NCBI RefSeq assembly: GCF_003815655.1
Contig: NZ_CP033917.1
Coordinates: 3,906,001 to 3,970,000 of the forward strand
DNA: 64,000 bases
Source of the DNA: Chryseobacterium sp. G0201
GTDB lineage: Bacteria > Bacteroidota > Bacteroidia > Flavobacteriales > Weeksellaceae
Direction of reading: 5' to 3'
This document shows positions 1-9,382 of this stretch, one piece after another. The notes beneath the pieces are model-generated. The model made no database searches and was not told the origin of the DNA. It worked only from the letters and a program-made list of their open reading frames with translations. The position numbers and the translations under genes are program-made. Each line of letters opens with the position of its first letter. Position 1 is the first letter of the stretch.

Positions 1-1995
1 ATTTTCTACTTTTGCATATTCTACTTCTATGGATTTATCGGTGTTGTCACCACTTTTCAGCGCCATAAATTCATCAACCAAAATGTAGTTGGAATTCAAT
101 ACAAATTTTCCGTGGAGGGTACCTTTTCTTTCAATAAAATAATTGATGGTGTTTAAAAGATAACCATTTAAAGCAAAATCTGATTTTCCGTAAGTTGCAA
201 AAAACTTTCTGAACCACATTTTTTCATTTTCAAACTGGAAATTTCCTTCTTTGATATAAAATGATTTCGGTAGATATTCTGTGGTAGCTTTTATATTTTT
301 AAGGATCAAAGTTCCACGGTTGTCAAGTTTACTGTACTGGCCTGTAGTTGCGTAGCTTTGTCGCCCGTTCAGAGAAAGGTCTGCCATGATCAATCCGCTG
401 ATGTCTAAACCTTTTTTAGCAAAAACTTTATAAATTCTACCAATATTTAAAACTCCTTTCGCTTTTACTTTATACAGAAGATCTTCAAAATTCTGTAGAT
501 CGGCATTAACGAAAACCGGATTTCCTTCAAAATCAAACTTAAAAGGATCTAATTTCACACCAAGGCTCTTGAAAGTACCATCAGTATTGATAATATTAGC
601 AATTAAATTGATGTTTTGAATTGGGTTGGGATAGTATTTTGTTTTTACAAAACCGTCTTTAAGATTGATATATCCATTGGTTTTCGGGAACAGTTTTTTA
701 TCCATGCTGAAAATTCCGTTGGCTTTGATGTTGGTATCCATCAAACCACGAACTTCAATATCTTTTAATCCTAATGCCTGTTGTAGTGTCTGAAGGTTGA
801 CAGCGCCTCTGATATTGGCATTTACATTCATTTCTTTCAGACCTTTTGTTCTTACATACGCAAGAAACTTATTATTCGGACCAAGATCGAAACTTAATTT
901 TTTAAGATCTATGCCTAATTGATCGGTATCTAATGAAGGAAGATCAATATTAAGATCCATGTTCAGATTGTTCATCGGAACTGGCGCTTTTCCATTGGAA
1001 ATAAATCCGTTTTTGACTAAAAGTCGCACTTTAACTCTCGGTTTAAGGTTTTTTGGCTCGCTGAATCTTCCTTTTACATTAAAATACAGATCACTGTTCC
1101 CTTCAATTTTCGTGTCTTTTGCCCAATCGAGATATTGGGGAGGCAATACGGAGATCATTTCACGGATAGTTGTTTTTTCGGAAGCTGCTTTAATGTCGAG
1201 GTTATATCCATCTTTCAAAATACTTGCGGAACCGATGAATTTTAATGGTAAATCATTGACCCTTAATTCGTTCTTTCTTAATACAAAAGTTAATGCATTG
1301 GTGTTGATCCTTGTAATAAGATCTGCGTGTAATTTCTTTTGTTTTGCGTAATATATTCTGTTAAGACTAAAATCTACTTTGTCAACATCAAGATTGGTTT
1401 CCAGATCGAAAATATCTTCGCTTAATCCGCCTTTTCCGGTATAATTCAATCCTTTGGCATCCACTAAAATTCTTGCAGCATGATCAATATACTTTACATG
1501 GCTGTTTTTAATTTTAATAAGATCCAACTTAATAGATGTGCCAGCTTCTGTAGTATCTTTCGGTGCCGCTGAAGGTTTTGAGATGTAAACGTTGTAGTTG
1601 GCTTCACCCTTTGTGTTTACAAAAACATTCGCATAGGCATCGGATACATATATTTCATCGATTTTAACTTCGCGATTGAAGATCAGGTTTTTTAAGTTGA
1701 TTCCTACAGCGACTTCTCTTGCAGACAATAAAGTATCATTCTGAAAAGGTTTTGAACCTTGTAAAATAAAATCATCCACAGAAACCGTAAGAGACGGGAA
1801 GTGACGGAAAAACGTAAGATGTGTTTTCTTATAGTTTAGTTTTCCTGCAAGATGCTGATTGGCAAATATTTTTACCTGCTCAGAAATTGTTCCGGGAAAT
1901 AGAAGAGGAATAATAAACATCAAAAATAAAATTGATGCCAATGAAATTCCTGTCCATTTTAGAATTTTCAAAATTATTTTTTTTAATTTTTCCAT
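1..1995 (-). CDS. AsmA-family protein (C-terminus beyond window edge)
   Basis: The reading frame is open from an ATG at 1995 to the left edge, giving 665 codons with no stop, so the C-terminal part is missing. The N-terminus has a single membrane anchor at about residues 7-30 followed by the AsmA-type start (FPGTISEQVKIFANQHLAGK) and a long beta-rich body with many short hydrophobic strands, the usual appearance of AsmA/TamB-like envelope proteins. Members of this group are inner-membrane-anchored periplasmic proteins linked to outer-membrane lipid homeostasis; that role is family knowledge, not read from this sequence. No neighbour on the same strand lies upstream within 400 bases. Confident on family, not on function. 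Confidence 0.8.
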   Translation of the reverse strand, partial: MEKLKKIILKILKWTGISLASILFLMFIIPLLFPGTISEQVKIFANQHLAGKLNYKKTHLTFFRHFPSLTVSVDDFILQGSKPFQNDTLLSAREVAVGINLKNLIFNREVKIDEIYVSDAYANVFVNTKGEANYNVYISKPSAAPKDTTEAGTSIKLDLIKIKNSHVKYIDHAARILVDAKGLNYTGKGGLSEDIFDLETNLDVDKVDFSLNRIYYAKQKKLHADLITRINTNALTFVLRKNELRVNDLPLKFIGSASILKDGYNLDIKAASEKTTIREMISVLPPQYLDWAKDTKIEGNSDLYFNVKGRFSEPKNLKPRVKVRLLVKNGFISNGKAPVPMNNLNMDLNIDLPSLDTDQLGIDLKKLSFDLGPNNKFLAYVRTKGLKEMNVNANIRGAVNLQTLQQALGLKDIEVRGLMDTNIKANGIFSMDKKLFPKTNGYINLKDGFVKTKYYPNPIQNINLIANIINTDGTFKSLGVKLDPFKFDFEGNPVFVNADLQNFEDLLYKVKAKGVLNIGRIYKVFAKKGLDISGLIMADLSLNGRQSYATTGQYSKLDNRGTLILKNIKATTEYLPKSFYIKEGNFQFENEKMWFRKFFATYGKSDFALNGYLLNTINYFIERKGTLHGKFVLNSNYILVDEFMALKSGDNTDKSIEVEYAKVEN

Positions 1996-2426
1996 AAATC
2001 GATAATTTTGATTTTAGCAATATTTTTTAGATATGAATAACAATAATAAGTTAATGGATATCTAAAATCAAGCCATTTATCATGAAAAAAATCAAAATAT
2101 CTTCCAACATATTTAAAAGATTTAAATTTTAAAAAGAGAAACTTATTTAAATATTCGAACCTAAATTTCGAGTGTTAAAAGTCTATTTATTTTCTAATTT
2201 TTTCAAGGCTTTAAAGATCTAAAATGATTTATTTGAAAAAAAAATAATGCATATTTATTTTTTTTGACTTAAATTTATCACTTAAACGAGAGTTTTTATT
2301 TTTTAGAAAATATAATTTAGAATATCATAGATTCAATTAGTTAAAAACATTAATTAGACAGCCTTAAAGTCGATGATTTGGAGGCTGTTTTTATTTCAAA
2401 AACTCAATTAAAATTAATATACCATT
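1996..2426. other. Intergenic region, very AT-rich
   Basis: This divergent spacer separates the AsmA-like gene (minus) and the TNT-like lipoprotein (plus). I see no convincing ORF. It contains long A/T runs and one plus-strand hairpin (2358-2388) listed separately. Confidence 0.6.
2358..2395 (+). terminator. Terminator-like hairpin in the leader of the TNT-like gene
   Basis: A 7-bp stem (ACAGCCT / AGGCTGT, arms 2358-2364 and 2382-2388) with a 17-nt loop is followed at once by a T-rich run. No plus-strand gene lies upstream, so it either ends a short untranslated RNA or sits in the 5' leader of the gene at 2427. The reverse strand has no T-run after the stem. Confidence 0.5.
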
Positions 2427-3137
2427 ATGAAAAATCTTTTTAAGTATGTCCTATTTTTATCGGTCACATTATTGTCAGTTTCTTGTAGCTCGGATAGAGA
2501 TGAAATTATTGATGAAACGGGAGGTGTTATCCATGTTTTTTACAAAAATGCAGACGAATTTGCTTTAACGTATGATACAGGCGGAACGGTAAGTCAGCCA
2601 ATCCGAAATCAGGCATTTGATCTTTATAAATTAGGTAAATGGGGCGAACTGGAAACTCTGTTTAAAAATAATAATCTAAATGGCGGATGGCCTCCAGCAA
2701 ATGGCGGATACAATATCGTTGATGAAGTTCCTCTTACAGCCGGACAAAAATTTGACAGATACAGCGGAGCTATTGGCAATTATACAGGAAACGGAATTCC
2801 CAATTTAGGAGGAAGTTTTACAAGCCCGATCGTAAACGGATATGTTTATACTTTTAGTCAGAGAGCTTTAAATCAAGAAGAAAATAAATATGATTTCTAT
2901 TATGAGATTGATGTTTTGAATAATTTATTACCTTTCAAATCTCAAACAGCAGATGTTATTCCTTGGTTTGGACAAGTTGGCAAGGGAAAACAAACGATGT
3001 GGAAAATCTCAATAGATCCTGCAACCGGTTATCAGAAAACATGGAATAAGTTGGCGCAGGAAGGATATATAAAAGTGACAATTAAGAAAAGCCCAAGCGG
3101 AAAATACAATAACTTGGCAGGAACGGTTATTCAGTAA
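2427..3137 (+). CDS. Lipoprotein with a TNT-like (NAD+ glycohydrolase toxin) domain
   Basis: The product has 236 residues. It has a lipoprotein signal with lipobox LSVSC (Cys20), so it should be exported and lipidated. From about residue 85 it matches the layout of the TNT domain (tuberculosis necrotizing toxin, an NAD+ glycohydrolase): GGWPPANGGY (86-95), the FDRYSGAIGNY stretch (109-119; Arg111), a SQRAL segment (144-148) and PWFGQVGKGKQ (179-189). The Arg of DRY and a Gln in the WFGQ...Q segment correspond to residues known to matter in TNT/fungal NADases. A 13-base gap separates it from a small downstream gene that could be its immunity factor. Family recognition is by motif only; whether it is active or a secreted effector is inference. 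Confidence 0.68.
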   Translation: MKNLFKYVLFLSVTLLSVSCSSDRDEIIDETGGVIHVFYKNADEFALTYDTGGTVSQPIRNQAFDLYKLGKWGELETLFKNNNLNGGWPPANGGYNIVDEVPLTAGQKFDRYSGAIGNYTGNGIPNLGGSFTSPIVNGYVYTFSQRALNQEENKYDFYYEIDVLNNLLPFKSQTADVIPWFGQVGKGKQTMWKISIDPATGYQKTWNKLAQEGYIKVTIKKSPSGKYNNLAGTVIQ

Positions 3138-3150
3138 TAAATAAATTGAA

Positions 3151-3561
3151 ATGTATTCAATATCAAAAAAAATAAATATTCTTGAAAAAGCTCTTGTCAC
3201 AAAGAGCTTTTTTAGCAATGATGAAATTATTCCATCTGCTGTAACAAAATTTACGTGTTGCCATTGCAATTCTGAAAATAAGATTGAAATAAAACCGTAT
3301 GAATCGGGATTTCCAATTCTTCAAATTTATGATGAAGAAAAAGTTTTATCTAAAAATGAATTATTGAGAAATAAAATGGTTTCCGAAACTTCAACTAGAA
3401 TGCAACATTTTGGGGAGTTGACGGTACGTGATCTTCCAACGCTTTATTTTGGAACAGATTGTTCGTCTTGTCATTCAAAATATATATGCATATTCAGTTA
3501 CGGAGAAAAGCAGCCGGGACTGACTTTATTAGAAATTTCGGGTGTTTGGAATTATGAATAA
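3151..3561 (+). CDS. Small protein, candidate immunity factor for the TNT-like protein
   Basis: The product has 136 residues with no signal peptide or membrane segment, so it is predicted cytoplasmic. Two cysteine knuckles are visible (CCHC at 36-39 and CSSC at 104-107), which could form a zinc-ribbon-like fold. I do not recognise the family. It begins 13 bases after the toxin-like gene, in the same direction, and a bidirectional terminator follows it, so the two genes form a closed two-gene unit. That arrangement suggests an immunity role; this is inference from context only. Confidence 0.5.
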   Translation: MYSISKKINILEKALVTKSFFSNDEIIPSAVTKFTCCHCNSENKIEIKPYESGFPILQIYDEEKVLSKNELLRNKMVSETSTRMQHFGELTVRDLPTLYFGTDCSSCHSKYICIFSYGEKQPGLTLLEISGVWNYE

Positions 3562-3589
3562 TATCATTTTGATTTAAAAATATCGATAC

Positions 3590-3627
3590 AAAAAAAATCT
3601 GCCTCAGAATTGAAGCAGATTTTTTTA
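3590..3627. terminator. Bidirectional rho-independent terminator
   Basis: The stem AATCTGC / GCAGATT (3597-3603 and 3615-3621) is flanked by an A-run on the left and a T-run on the right. It lies between the convergent genes ending at 3561 (plus) and 3642 (minus). Confidence 0.85.
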
Positions 3628-3641
3628 TTCTAAGGAGTAAA

Positions 3642-6035
3642 TTATTTTAAGATTTGATTGTCATAAAGTATATTATCATCTTCATCAAAACTTATGATAA
3701 GTACTTTATATTGTTTTGCACTGTCGTTATTATAGAATTTAATTCTTGGAGGAACATAATCGCTGTCAAATAAATTTGGATTCCAGTATAATGTTTCTCT
3801 AGTGTCATTTTCGACTTTCGAATCATCGTCTAACATTTCAAGGGGAAATTCTGAAGGTTTATCATAACCTTTCACTACCGCTAAGTTATTTTTTTTGGTT
3901 TCTTTTTCATTATTTTTTGATTTCAGATTACCTCTCATGGTATAGATTACTACGGCATTGCCTATTAATCCTGATCCTTTTATAACTTTCACCATCGCAA
4001 TATTACTGATAGGAAGACTTGATATCATACTTGGATCAGTAGGTGTTTCATCCAAATATAATTTAGCCTGGCTACCACGAATATAGGGAACATTTTCCCC
4101 TGAGCTATTTCGTTGAAATGATAAACCAGCAGCTCTTCCCTGTAACCAATCTAAAATATTGGTTGATCCTGCAGCATGTTGGTCTTCATTTACAAAGTCA
4201 AATATGGTTGCATCTACAGAATTAAACATCCCGCTAGACAGCTGTTTGTTTAATTCTTCTTTTGGATCTTGTTTTTTTCCTACTAATTTTACTTCTTCGA
4301 TTTGTACATCAACGTTCTCCGTTTTTTTGTTGTTTTTCTGAGTGTTGATGGCTCTTGAAATAGTTGGAGAAAGTTTTTTATTTTCAGCTGCTTTTACCAA
4401 TTTGTATTTTGTACTGGGGAAATTGCCTTTAAATTGTATTGGGTTTACTAATGGTTCTACTGTAACGAATAAGTTATCTGTATTTGATTCTTTATCTTTT
4501 TCCGGATTTACAAATAACGAAACCGCCAAAGGTTCATTGAAGTTAAGGTTATCTAAATAAATATATCCATTTTGATCAGTTTTAAATAGGCTGACCGTAG
4601 GTTGTCCTTCTCCTAATTTTAAAGCTAAAGTTACAGCAGCATCTCTCAAAATAGCATTGTCTTTAATCGGTTTTACTTTATAAGAAAGAAATTTTTGAGA
4701 ACTGGTTTTAATAGTAGGTGTAACTCCGCTAAGCACGGAATTCCAATCAAATCTTTTCCAATTTTCGGAAATAAGCAGAGCATCCAAAGCTTCACTGTTG
4801 GCATTTTTAGAAAAATACTGTGCCGGCTTGTCTATTTTGGAAGTAAAGTCTCCTGTAAGCCAAAGGCTACTCAAAATATTTTCTTCTTCTGTGTTGTTGC
4901 TTCCGTCATCATCGCTTACCACAACAGTATAATTTTTAAAATATGATTCTGGAGAAAGATCAATACTATTGAATGATCTTGGTGTTTGTTTTAAATTTTT
5001 ACCGATAATTTCAGCTTTTTCAACCTTTAAATTATTGGGTTTAATAAAGCAAAGTCTTTTTGCAACCAGATTATCCTGTTCATCAAAAATGGCTAATTGT
5101 AAAATAACGTTGGCACCATTGCTTATTTTCGTTGGAATAAGACTTGAAGCTTCATTGGTTAACTGATTGATATTTGCCTTATAAGCAAGATGGTTATTGA
5201 TGGTTCCTACAATTTTATAATTTTGGAGCTGTTTTGTTAAATTAACTCCTTTTAAACTGTATTTAATCCCTTCATTAGAGCTGGAAACTTCTAAATTAAG
5301 GCCGCTGCCTGCAACTTCCGGTAAATCTATAGTCTGTTTTTTTCCTGTATTATCCTGAATTATGGCTTGGTATTTTTTGCCTAAAGTTGGAGTTATTTTA
5401 AAAGAAGCAACATTTGTATCAAACGATGTAAAAGTCGTGATAGACACATTTGGATTTTGAGTATCTATTATTTTTCCGGTCCAGCTTTCTGGTAAAGAAT
5501 TTTCGCTAGATAATCTTACGGCAAATTTCGTAGGCATACCGTTGATGAAATTTCCACCTTCCGGAAAGGCTTTAGCAGACCAATCAGAATTTTTAGAAAT
5601 CTCTAACGATTCAGTCGATTTGGGATTATAAATCGGAATGGTTTTAACAATCTGAAAATCTTCACTAAAATTAGTCATGTAAGGAGTGTAAGCTCTCACG
5701 AAATAAACCTGCTCCGGAAGATCTTCTTTAAGTTTAAAATCTCCGCTGCCTTCACCATTGGTAAGAAGTATGGTTTTCCAGTCGATTAATTTTTTATCAG
5801 AATCATACAATTCAACAAATAGAGTGGTAGACAATAAAGAACGATTATATCCATCGAATACAAAGCTTTTAAACCAAATCTGGTCACCCGCTGCATATTG
5901 GGACTTGTCGGTAAGTAAGTATACCTTTTCCTGTTCGTAATTATTCTCAAGATTGGTAATTGCTTTTTCTAGTTTAGTTTGTGAAAATACAGGTTGCACA
6001 CTTGAAATAAGCAATAAAAAGAATATATTTTTCAT
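3642..6035 (-). CDS. Secreted MG2-domain / TonB-plug-like protein
   Basis: The product has 797 residues with a signal peptide (MKNIFFLLLISSVQPVFSQ). Residues about 35-135 resemble an alpha-2-macroglobulin MG2 domain (YLLTDKSQYAAGDQIWFKSF). The region around 600-715 resembles the plug domain of TonB-dependent receptors (ILDWLQGRAAGLSF, VPYIRGSQAKLYLDE, NIAMVKVIKGSG), but there is no room for a beta-barrel. Such MG2-plug proteins are common and poorly understood in Bacteroidetes; they are presumably periplasmic or outer-membrane associated. It is transcribed alone, flanked by terminators on both sides. Confident on domain types, not on function. Confidence 0.7.
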   Translation of the reverse strand: MKNIFFLLLISSVQPVFSQTKLEKAITNLENNYEQEKVYLLTDKSQYAAGDQIWFKSFVFDGYNRSLLSTTLFVELYDSDKKLIDWKTILLTNGEGSGDFKLKEDLPEQVYFVRAYTPYMTNFSEDFQIVKTIPIYNPKSTESLEISKNSDWSAKAFPEGGNFINGMPTKFAVRLSSENSLPESWTGKIIDTQNPNVSITTFTSFDTNVASFKITPTLGKKYQAIIQDNTGKKQTIDLPEVAGSGLNLEVSSSNEGIKYSLKGVNLTKQLQNYKIVGTINNHLAYKANINQLTNEASSLIPTKISNGANVILQLAIFDEQDNLVAKRLCFIKPNNLKVEKAEIIGKNLKQTPRSFNSIDLSPESYFKNYTVVVSDDDGSNNTEEENILSSLWLTGDFTSKIDKPAQYFSKNANSEALDALLISENWKRFDWNSVLSGVTPTIKTSSQKFLSYKVKPIKDNAILRDAAVTLALKLGEGQPTVSLFKTDQNGYIYLDNLNFNEPLAVSLFVNPEKDKESNTDNLFVTVEPLVNPIQFKGNFPSTKYKLVKAAENKKLSPTISRAINTQKNNKKTENVDVQIEEVKLVGKKQDPKEELNKQLSSGMFNSVDATIFDFVNEDQHAAGSTNILDWLQGRAAGLSFQRNSSGENVPYIRGSQAKLYLDETPTDPSMISSLPISNIAMVKVIKGSGLIGNAVVIYTMRGNLKSKNNEKETKKNNLAVVKGYDKPSEFPLEMLDDDSKVENDTRETLYWNPNLFDSDYVPPRIKFYNNDSAKQYKVLIISFDEDDNILYDNQILK

Positions 6036-6232
6036 AGAGATCTTAGCGCATTCTTTAATGCTATGCTAAATTACTTACCAAAATTGATATTTACCTTCTA
6101 ATTTTAAAATTTAAGGAGATTTTAACTATTGAGGTCTGTAAAAAAGAAATTTATTACTGTATTTTAGCTTTAATGTTAATCTGGAAGCATACAAAACTCC
6201 TTTTTCGAAAATGAAAATTTTCTTGAACATAA

Positions 6233-6267
6233 AAAATCCACAACTGAAAAGCTGTGGATTTTTTTGT
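6233..6267. terminator. Bidirectional terminator
   Basis: A stem formed by AATCCACAACT and AGCTGTGGATT, with a GAAA loop, is flanked by A6 on the left and T7 on the right. It follows the minus-strand gene at 6282-6698. Confidence 0.85.
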
Positions 6268-6281
6268 GATAATATATTAAA

Positions 6282-6698
6282 CTAAGATTCGGTCTTTAGT
6301 AGTCCATAGTTCACCGGAGCAGGTTCTTTTCCGAATAAACACGAAAAAATGTTTTGGAACTCATGGATATATTTACATTTAATTGAATTTCCGTAGATTT
6401 TTAAACCTTCTACGATCTTTCTGGAATTCAGGTCGATATCATATTTAATGAACGTTTCCGGTCTTTCATATCTGATACGCTGTTCAGAGCTGTATGTTCT
6501 TGAAAAACCGAATTTCTCCAACCATTCTTCAGTGATCTGAATAGGTGTAATAGAGTCTGCCGGAACAGAAAAACTGTGAATGTCATTCTCTATTTTTACA
6601 AAATAATCTTTTTCATTATCCTGGAATATTTCAGTAATCGTAAATATCTGATTTCTGTATTCCACTAAATTTTTAATTTTAAGATCTACAACGTTCAT
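6282..6698 (-). CDS. Hypothetical cytoplasmic protein
   Basis: The product has 138 residues and no signal peptide. The N-terminal half is beta-rich (NLVEYRNQIFTITEIFQDN, VKIENDIHSFSVP). Then comes a TEEWLEKFGF segment and a C-terminal IKCKYIHEFQNIFSCLFGKE segment resembling the 'I-K-Y-V-H-Q-L-Q-N' ending of a small uncharacterised family common in Bacteroidetes. No function can be given. It is monocistronic with its own terminator. Confidence 0.65.
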   Translation of the reverse strand: MNVVDLKIKNLVEYRNQIFTITEIFQDNEKDYFVKIENDIHSFSVPADSITPIQITEEWLEKFGFSRTYSSEQRIRYERPETFIKYDIDLNSRKIVEGLKIYGNSIKCKYIHEFQNIFSCLFGKEPAPVNYGLLKTES

Positions 6699-6910
6699 AA
6701 TATTTTGTGTTAGGGTTAAAAGTATATTGAAAGTGATTCTTGGTACAGTTATGTTTACAAATATTATGCCTTACACTATAAATATATTTAATCTTTTTAA
6801 TAATTAAACGTTAATATTTTTCGTAAATAATTAATTATATGTTGATTACAATAACATAAAGTCATTTTTAAACCAAAAAGTATGGTACTTATGTGGTATG
6901 TTGTGTGTTT

Positions 6911-8098
6911 TTATTGTCGGGAAAATCTATCAATAGTAAGTGAAAAAGCAATGATAATAGAGAAAATAAGGAAGGAAATGAAAAATTTCCAAGAAGTTGC
7001 GTGAAGAATGTACCCTGTACCGCTTCCCAAAATACTTGAACCAAAATAATAGAAAAGCCAGTAAATAGAAGTTGCAGAAGACTTTCCTTCTTTAGCACGT
7101 AAAGCCGTCATCTGGCTCGCCATCGTATGTGCTGCGAAAAAAGAAAGCGTAAATAATCCAAGCCCGAAGATTACAATATAAATATTCTCGGAAAGTAAAA
7201 ATAAAATTCCGGCGATCATCAATAGGATAGAACCTTTTAGAATATTTTTTCGATCTGTTTTCTTTGATAATCTGCTCGTGATCATCGTTCCGAAAACCCC
7301 GAAAGTATACATCAAAAATATAAAAGCAATCAAAAAATGATTCAGTGAAAACGGTGCAGATTCCAGACGGAAAGTAAGATAATTATAAACGCTCACAAAA
7401 CTTCCCATCAGCAATGCCGCAATAAAATACAGACGAAGCATATAAGAATCGGTAAGAAATCTCCTCATTTGCTTTATTTTCAGAGAATAATCTGTTTTTT
7501 GAGGATTAAAAAACTTTGAATCCGGGAAAAATTTCCAAAAAAGTAATCCTAATAGTAAGCTTTCAATTCCGATGATCAAAACGGCGTTTCTCCATCCCAA
7601 TTCTCCGGCGATGATTGTCGCCAAGATTCTTCCGCTCATCCCACCGATGGTATTTCCGCTGAGATACATGCTGATGGCCAGAGCAACTACAGAAAGTTCA
7701 ACTTCTTCTGTCAAATAGGCCAGAGCAACTGAAGAAACTCCCGAAATCACAAAACCTTTTATTACACCAATCGTGATTAATAAAGGCAGACTTTGAACCC
7801 AACTTGAAATAATTGTCAACACAGCAGAAGAAAGTAAAGAAAATATCATCAGTTTTTTTCTCGAATAGCTGTCTGCTTTAAAGGCGAAAAAGAATAATCC
7901 CAAAGCCATTCCTATCGTAGCCGACGAAACGAGAAGTGAGCTGTCGCCAACAGTTGTATGAAAATGTTCTGCAACCATTGGAAGCAAAGGCTGAAAAAGA
8001 TAAAGCTGGGCGAATACGGAAAGCCCCGAAAGGAAGATACAAAGTTTTATATATTGGAAACGTTTACTCTTTTTATCTGCTTTTTCAGGGGTGCTCAT
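6911..8098 (-). CDS. MFS transporter, YnfM-like drug/metabolite exporter
   Basis: The product has 395 residues with about 12 hydrophobic segments. It is a Major Facilitator protein: after TM1 (FLSGLSVFAQLYLFQPLLP) comes the loop motif with basic residues between TM2 and TM3 (FKADSYSRKKLM) and a long central loop around residues 205-220. It resembles the YnfM/arabinose-efflux-like group, whose genes are usually divergent from a LysR regulator. Here the LysR partner is not adjacent, but a LysR-type operator (8210-8224) lies 112 bases upstream of the start and the broken regulator sits at 13266-14135. Substrate unknown. Confidence 0.8.
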   Translation of the reverse strand: MSTPEKADKKSKRFQYIKLCIFLSGLSVFAQLYLFQPLLPMVAEHFHTTVGDSSLLVSSATIGMALGLFFFAFKADSYSRKKLMIFSLLSSAVLTIISSWVQSLPLLITIGVIKGFVISGVSSVALAYLTEEVELSVVALAISMYLSGNTIGGMSGRILATIIAGELGWRNAVLIIGIESLLLGLLFWKFFPDSKFFNPQKTDYSLKIKQMRRFLTDSYMLRLYFIAALLMGSFVSVYNYLTFRLESAPFSLNHFLIAFIFLMYTFGVFGTMITSRLSKKTDRKNILKGSILLMIAGILFLLSENIYIVIFGLGLFTLSFFAAHTMASQMTALRAKEGKSSATSIYWLFYYFGSSILGSGTGYILHATSWKFFISFLIFSIIIAFSLTIDRFSRQ

Positions 8099-8178
8099 GA
8101 CTTTTTAGGATTAAAACTCATTTAGAAGGTACATTCTTGATGAGTTTTATAAAGTGTAAATTTCCTGATATTTTTTTA

Positions 8179-8230
8179 ATTTCTAAAACGCTTTATTTCG
8201 ATAATATTCATCGCTGAAACCGATTTAGAA
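8179..8230 (+). repeat. Left copy of a 52-bp imperfect direct repeat carrying a LysR-type box
   Basis: It matches 13212-13263 at 40 of 52 positions; the core 8205-8227 matches at 22 of 23. Inside is ATCG-N7-CGAT (8210-8224), which satisfies the T-N11-A rule for LysR-family operators. It lies just after the stop of the AraC-type gene and in the upstream region of the MFS gene. Confidence 0.7.
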
Positions 8231-9214
8231 CTAAATATTTTCTTGAATATTGATCGTTTGCAAAGTATTGATGTATTCCGAAGGCGTAATTTTTTCAATT
8301 TGCTTAAAAACACGATTAAAAGTTGACTGATTAGAAAATCCCGCCTCTGTATAAATATACATTAAGGTTACTTTCTCAAGGTCATTTTCATTCAGCATTT
8401 TTTTAACGCAGTTGATGCGGTGAATATTGAGATAATTATTAAAATTTGGAAAACCATGCTGTCTTATCGCTTTTGAAATATACGTGCTGTTAACTTCCAG
8501 TTCTGTAGACAGTTTTGAAATATTGAAATTAACATCTTTATAAGACAGTTTTTCTGTCATCATATTTTCTATTTTCTCAAATAATTCATCCCCAAATGCT
8601 GTATCTTTTTCTACAGATACGGTTATTCTCGGTTCAGATTGCTGTTTTTGTTCAATTTCATGATGAATTTCTTCTCTTCTGATTTTGTCTTTAAAATAAA
8701 TGATCAATGCAAGCACAGCAACATTTGAGATCACCAAAAAAGTATCCGTCAGTTTCACATCTTCTTTTGAATGCTCCTGAAAATTAAAATCAAAATTTTT
8801 AGAAACCAAATAAGCTAAAATGATATTAATGAGGATAAAAATACTGTAAATAACCACATATTTCCTGTTAAAAAATACATACGCAGCCAAAGGAATAGGC
8901 ATAAGCCACACGAAACTTGCTACAGAATTATTCCAAAAAGCAAGCATGATAAAGAAATTATATAGAGACGCAAGAATAATATACGTGTGAACCAGAATAT
9001 TTATAGAATAATTTTTACGGATAATAAAATAAGAATATGACAGAAAAAATGCACCGACATAAAGATACAATGAGATTATTTTATCCGGAATAAGAAACGT
9101 AAAAATAAGAGCATATAAAAAAAGTACAACCGACATTAACATGACATAATAATGCACGAGATCTTTTTTGTGTTTCTCTATTTTTTGAAGTTTTATAGGA
9201 TCTGTAATTATCAT
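8231..9214 (-). CDS. Membrane-anchored AraC-family transcriptional regulator
   Basis: The product has 327 residues. The N-terminal half (about 20-175) contains six or so hydrophobic helices, and the C-terminal 110 residues form an AraC-type double helix-turn-helix (NISKLSTELEVNSTYISKAI, then YIYTEAGFSNQSTFNRVFKQ). A basic, charged linker (KDKIRREEIHHEIEQKQQ) joins the two. Such proteins couple a membrane sensor to DNA binding; ligand and targets are unknown. It is divergent from the surface-protein gene at 9501, an obvious candidate target. It lies inside the segment that appears to separate the MFS gene from its LysR partner. Confidence 0.8.
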   Translation of the reverse strand: MIITDPIKLQKIEKHKKDLVHYYVMLMSVVLFLYALIFTFLIPDKIISLYLYVGAFFLSYSYFIIRKNYSINILVHTYIILASLYNFFIMLAFWNNSVASFVWLMPIPLAAYVFFNRKYVVIYSIFILINIILAYLVSKNFDFNFQEHSKEDVKLTDTFLVISNVAVLALIIYFKDKIRREEIHHEIEQKQQSEPRITVSVEKDTAFGDELFEKIENMMTEKLSYKDVNFNISKLSTELEVNSTYISKAIRQHGFPNFNNYLNIHRINCVKKMLNENDLEKVTLMYIYTEAGFSNQSTFNRVFKQIEKITPSEYINTLQTINIQENI

Positions 9215-9374
9215 TTGTTGTTTAAAATATTACTTCATAACAGCTATAATTATTTTTTTATAAGTCAAATCTAAGAATTAATTGTGTTAAATCGTTGATT
9301 TTAAATGAAATAAATAATGTAAGCTATTTTCAGGGGTTCATTGATGTGTTTAAAATTTGATTTATTGAGGCTGA

Positions 9375-9382
9375 TAACTTTG
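9375..9382 (+). promoter_or_regulatory. Candidate -7 box for the surface-protein gene
   Basis: TAACTTTG fits the Bacteroidetes -7 consensus TAnnTTTG. No well-spaced -33 box is evident (TTTG at 9356 is only 15 bases upstream). It would give a leader of about 110 bases. Confidence 0.4.

Noticed and set aside
959..1351. Plus-strand ORF of 130 residues
   Set aside because: Shadow of the AsmA-like gene on the other strand; hydrophobic low-quality translation.
3009..3269. Minus-strand ORF overlapping the toxin/immunity junction
   Set aside because: Antisense to two genes with good codon use; no signature.
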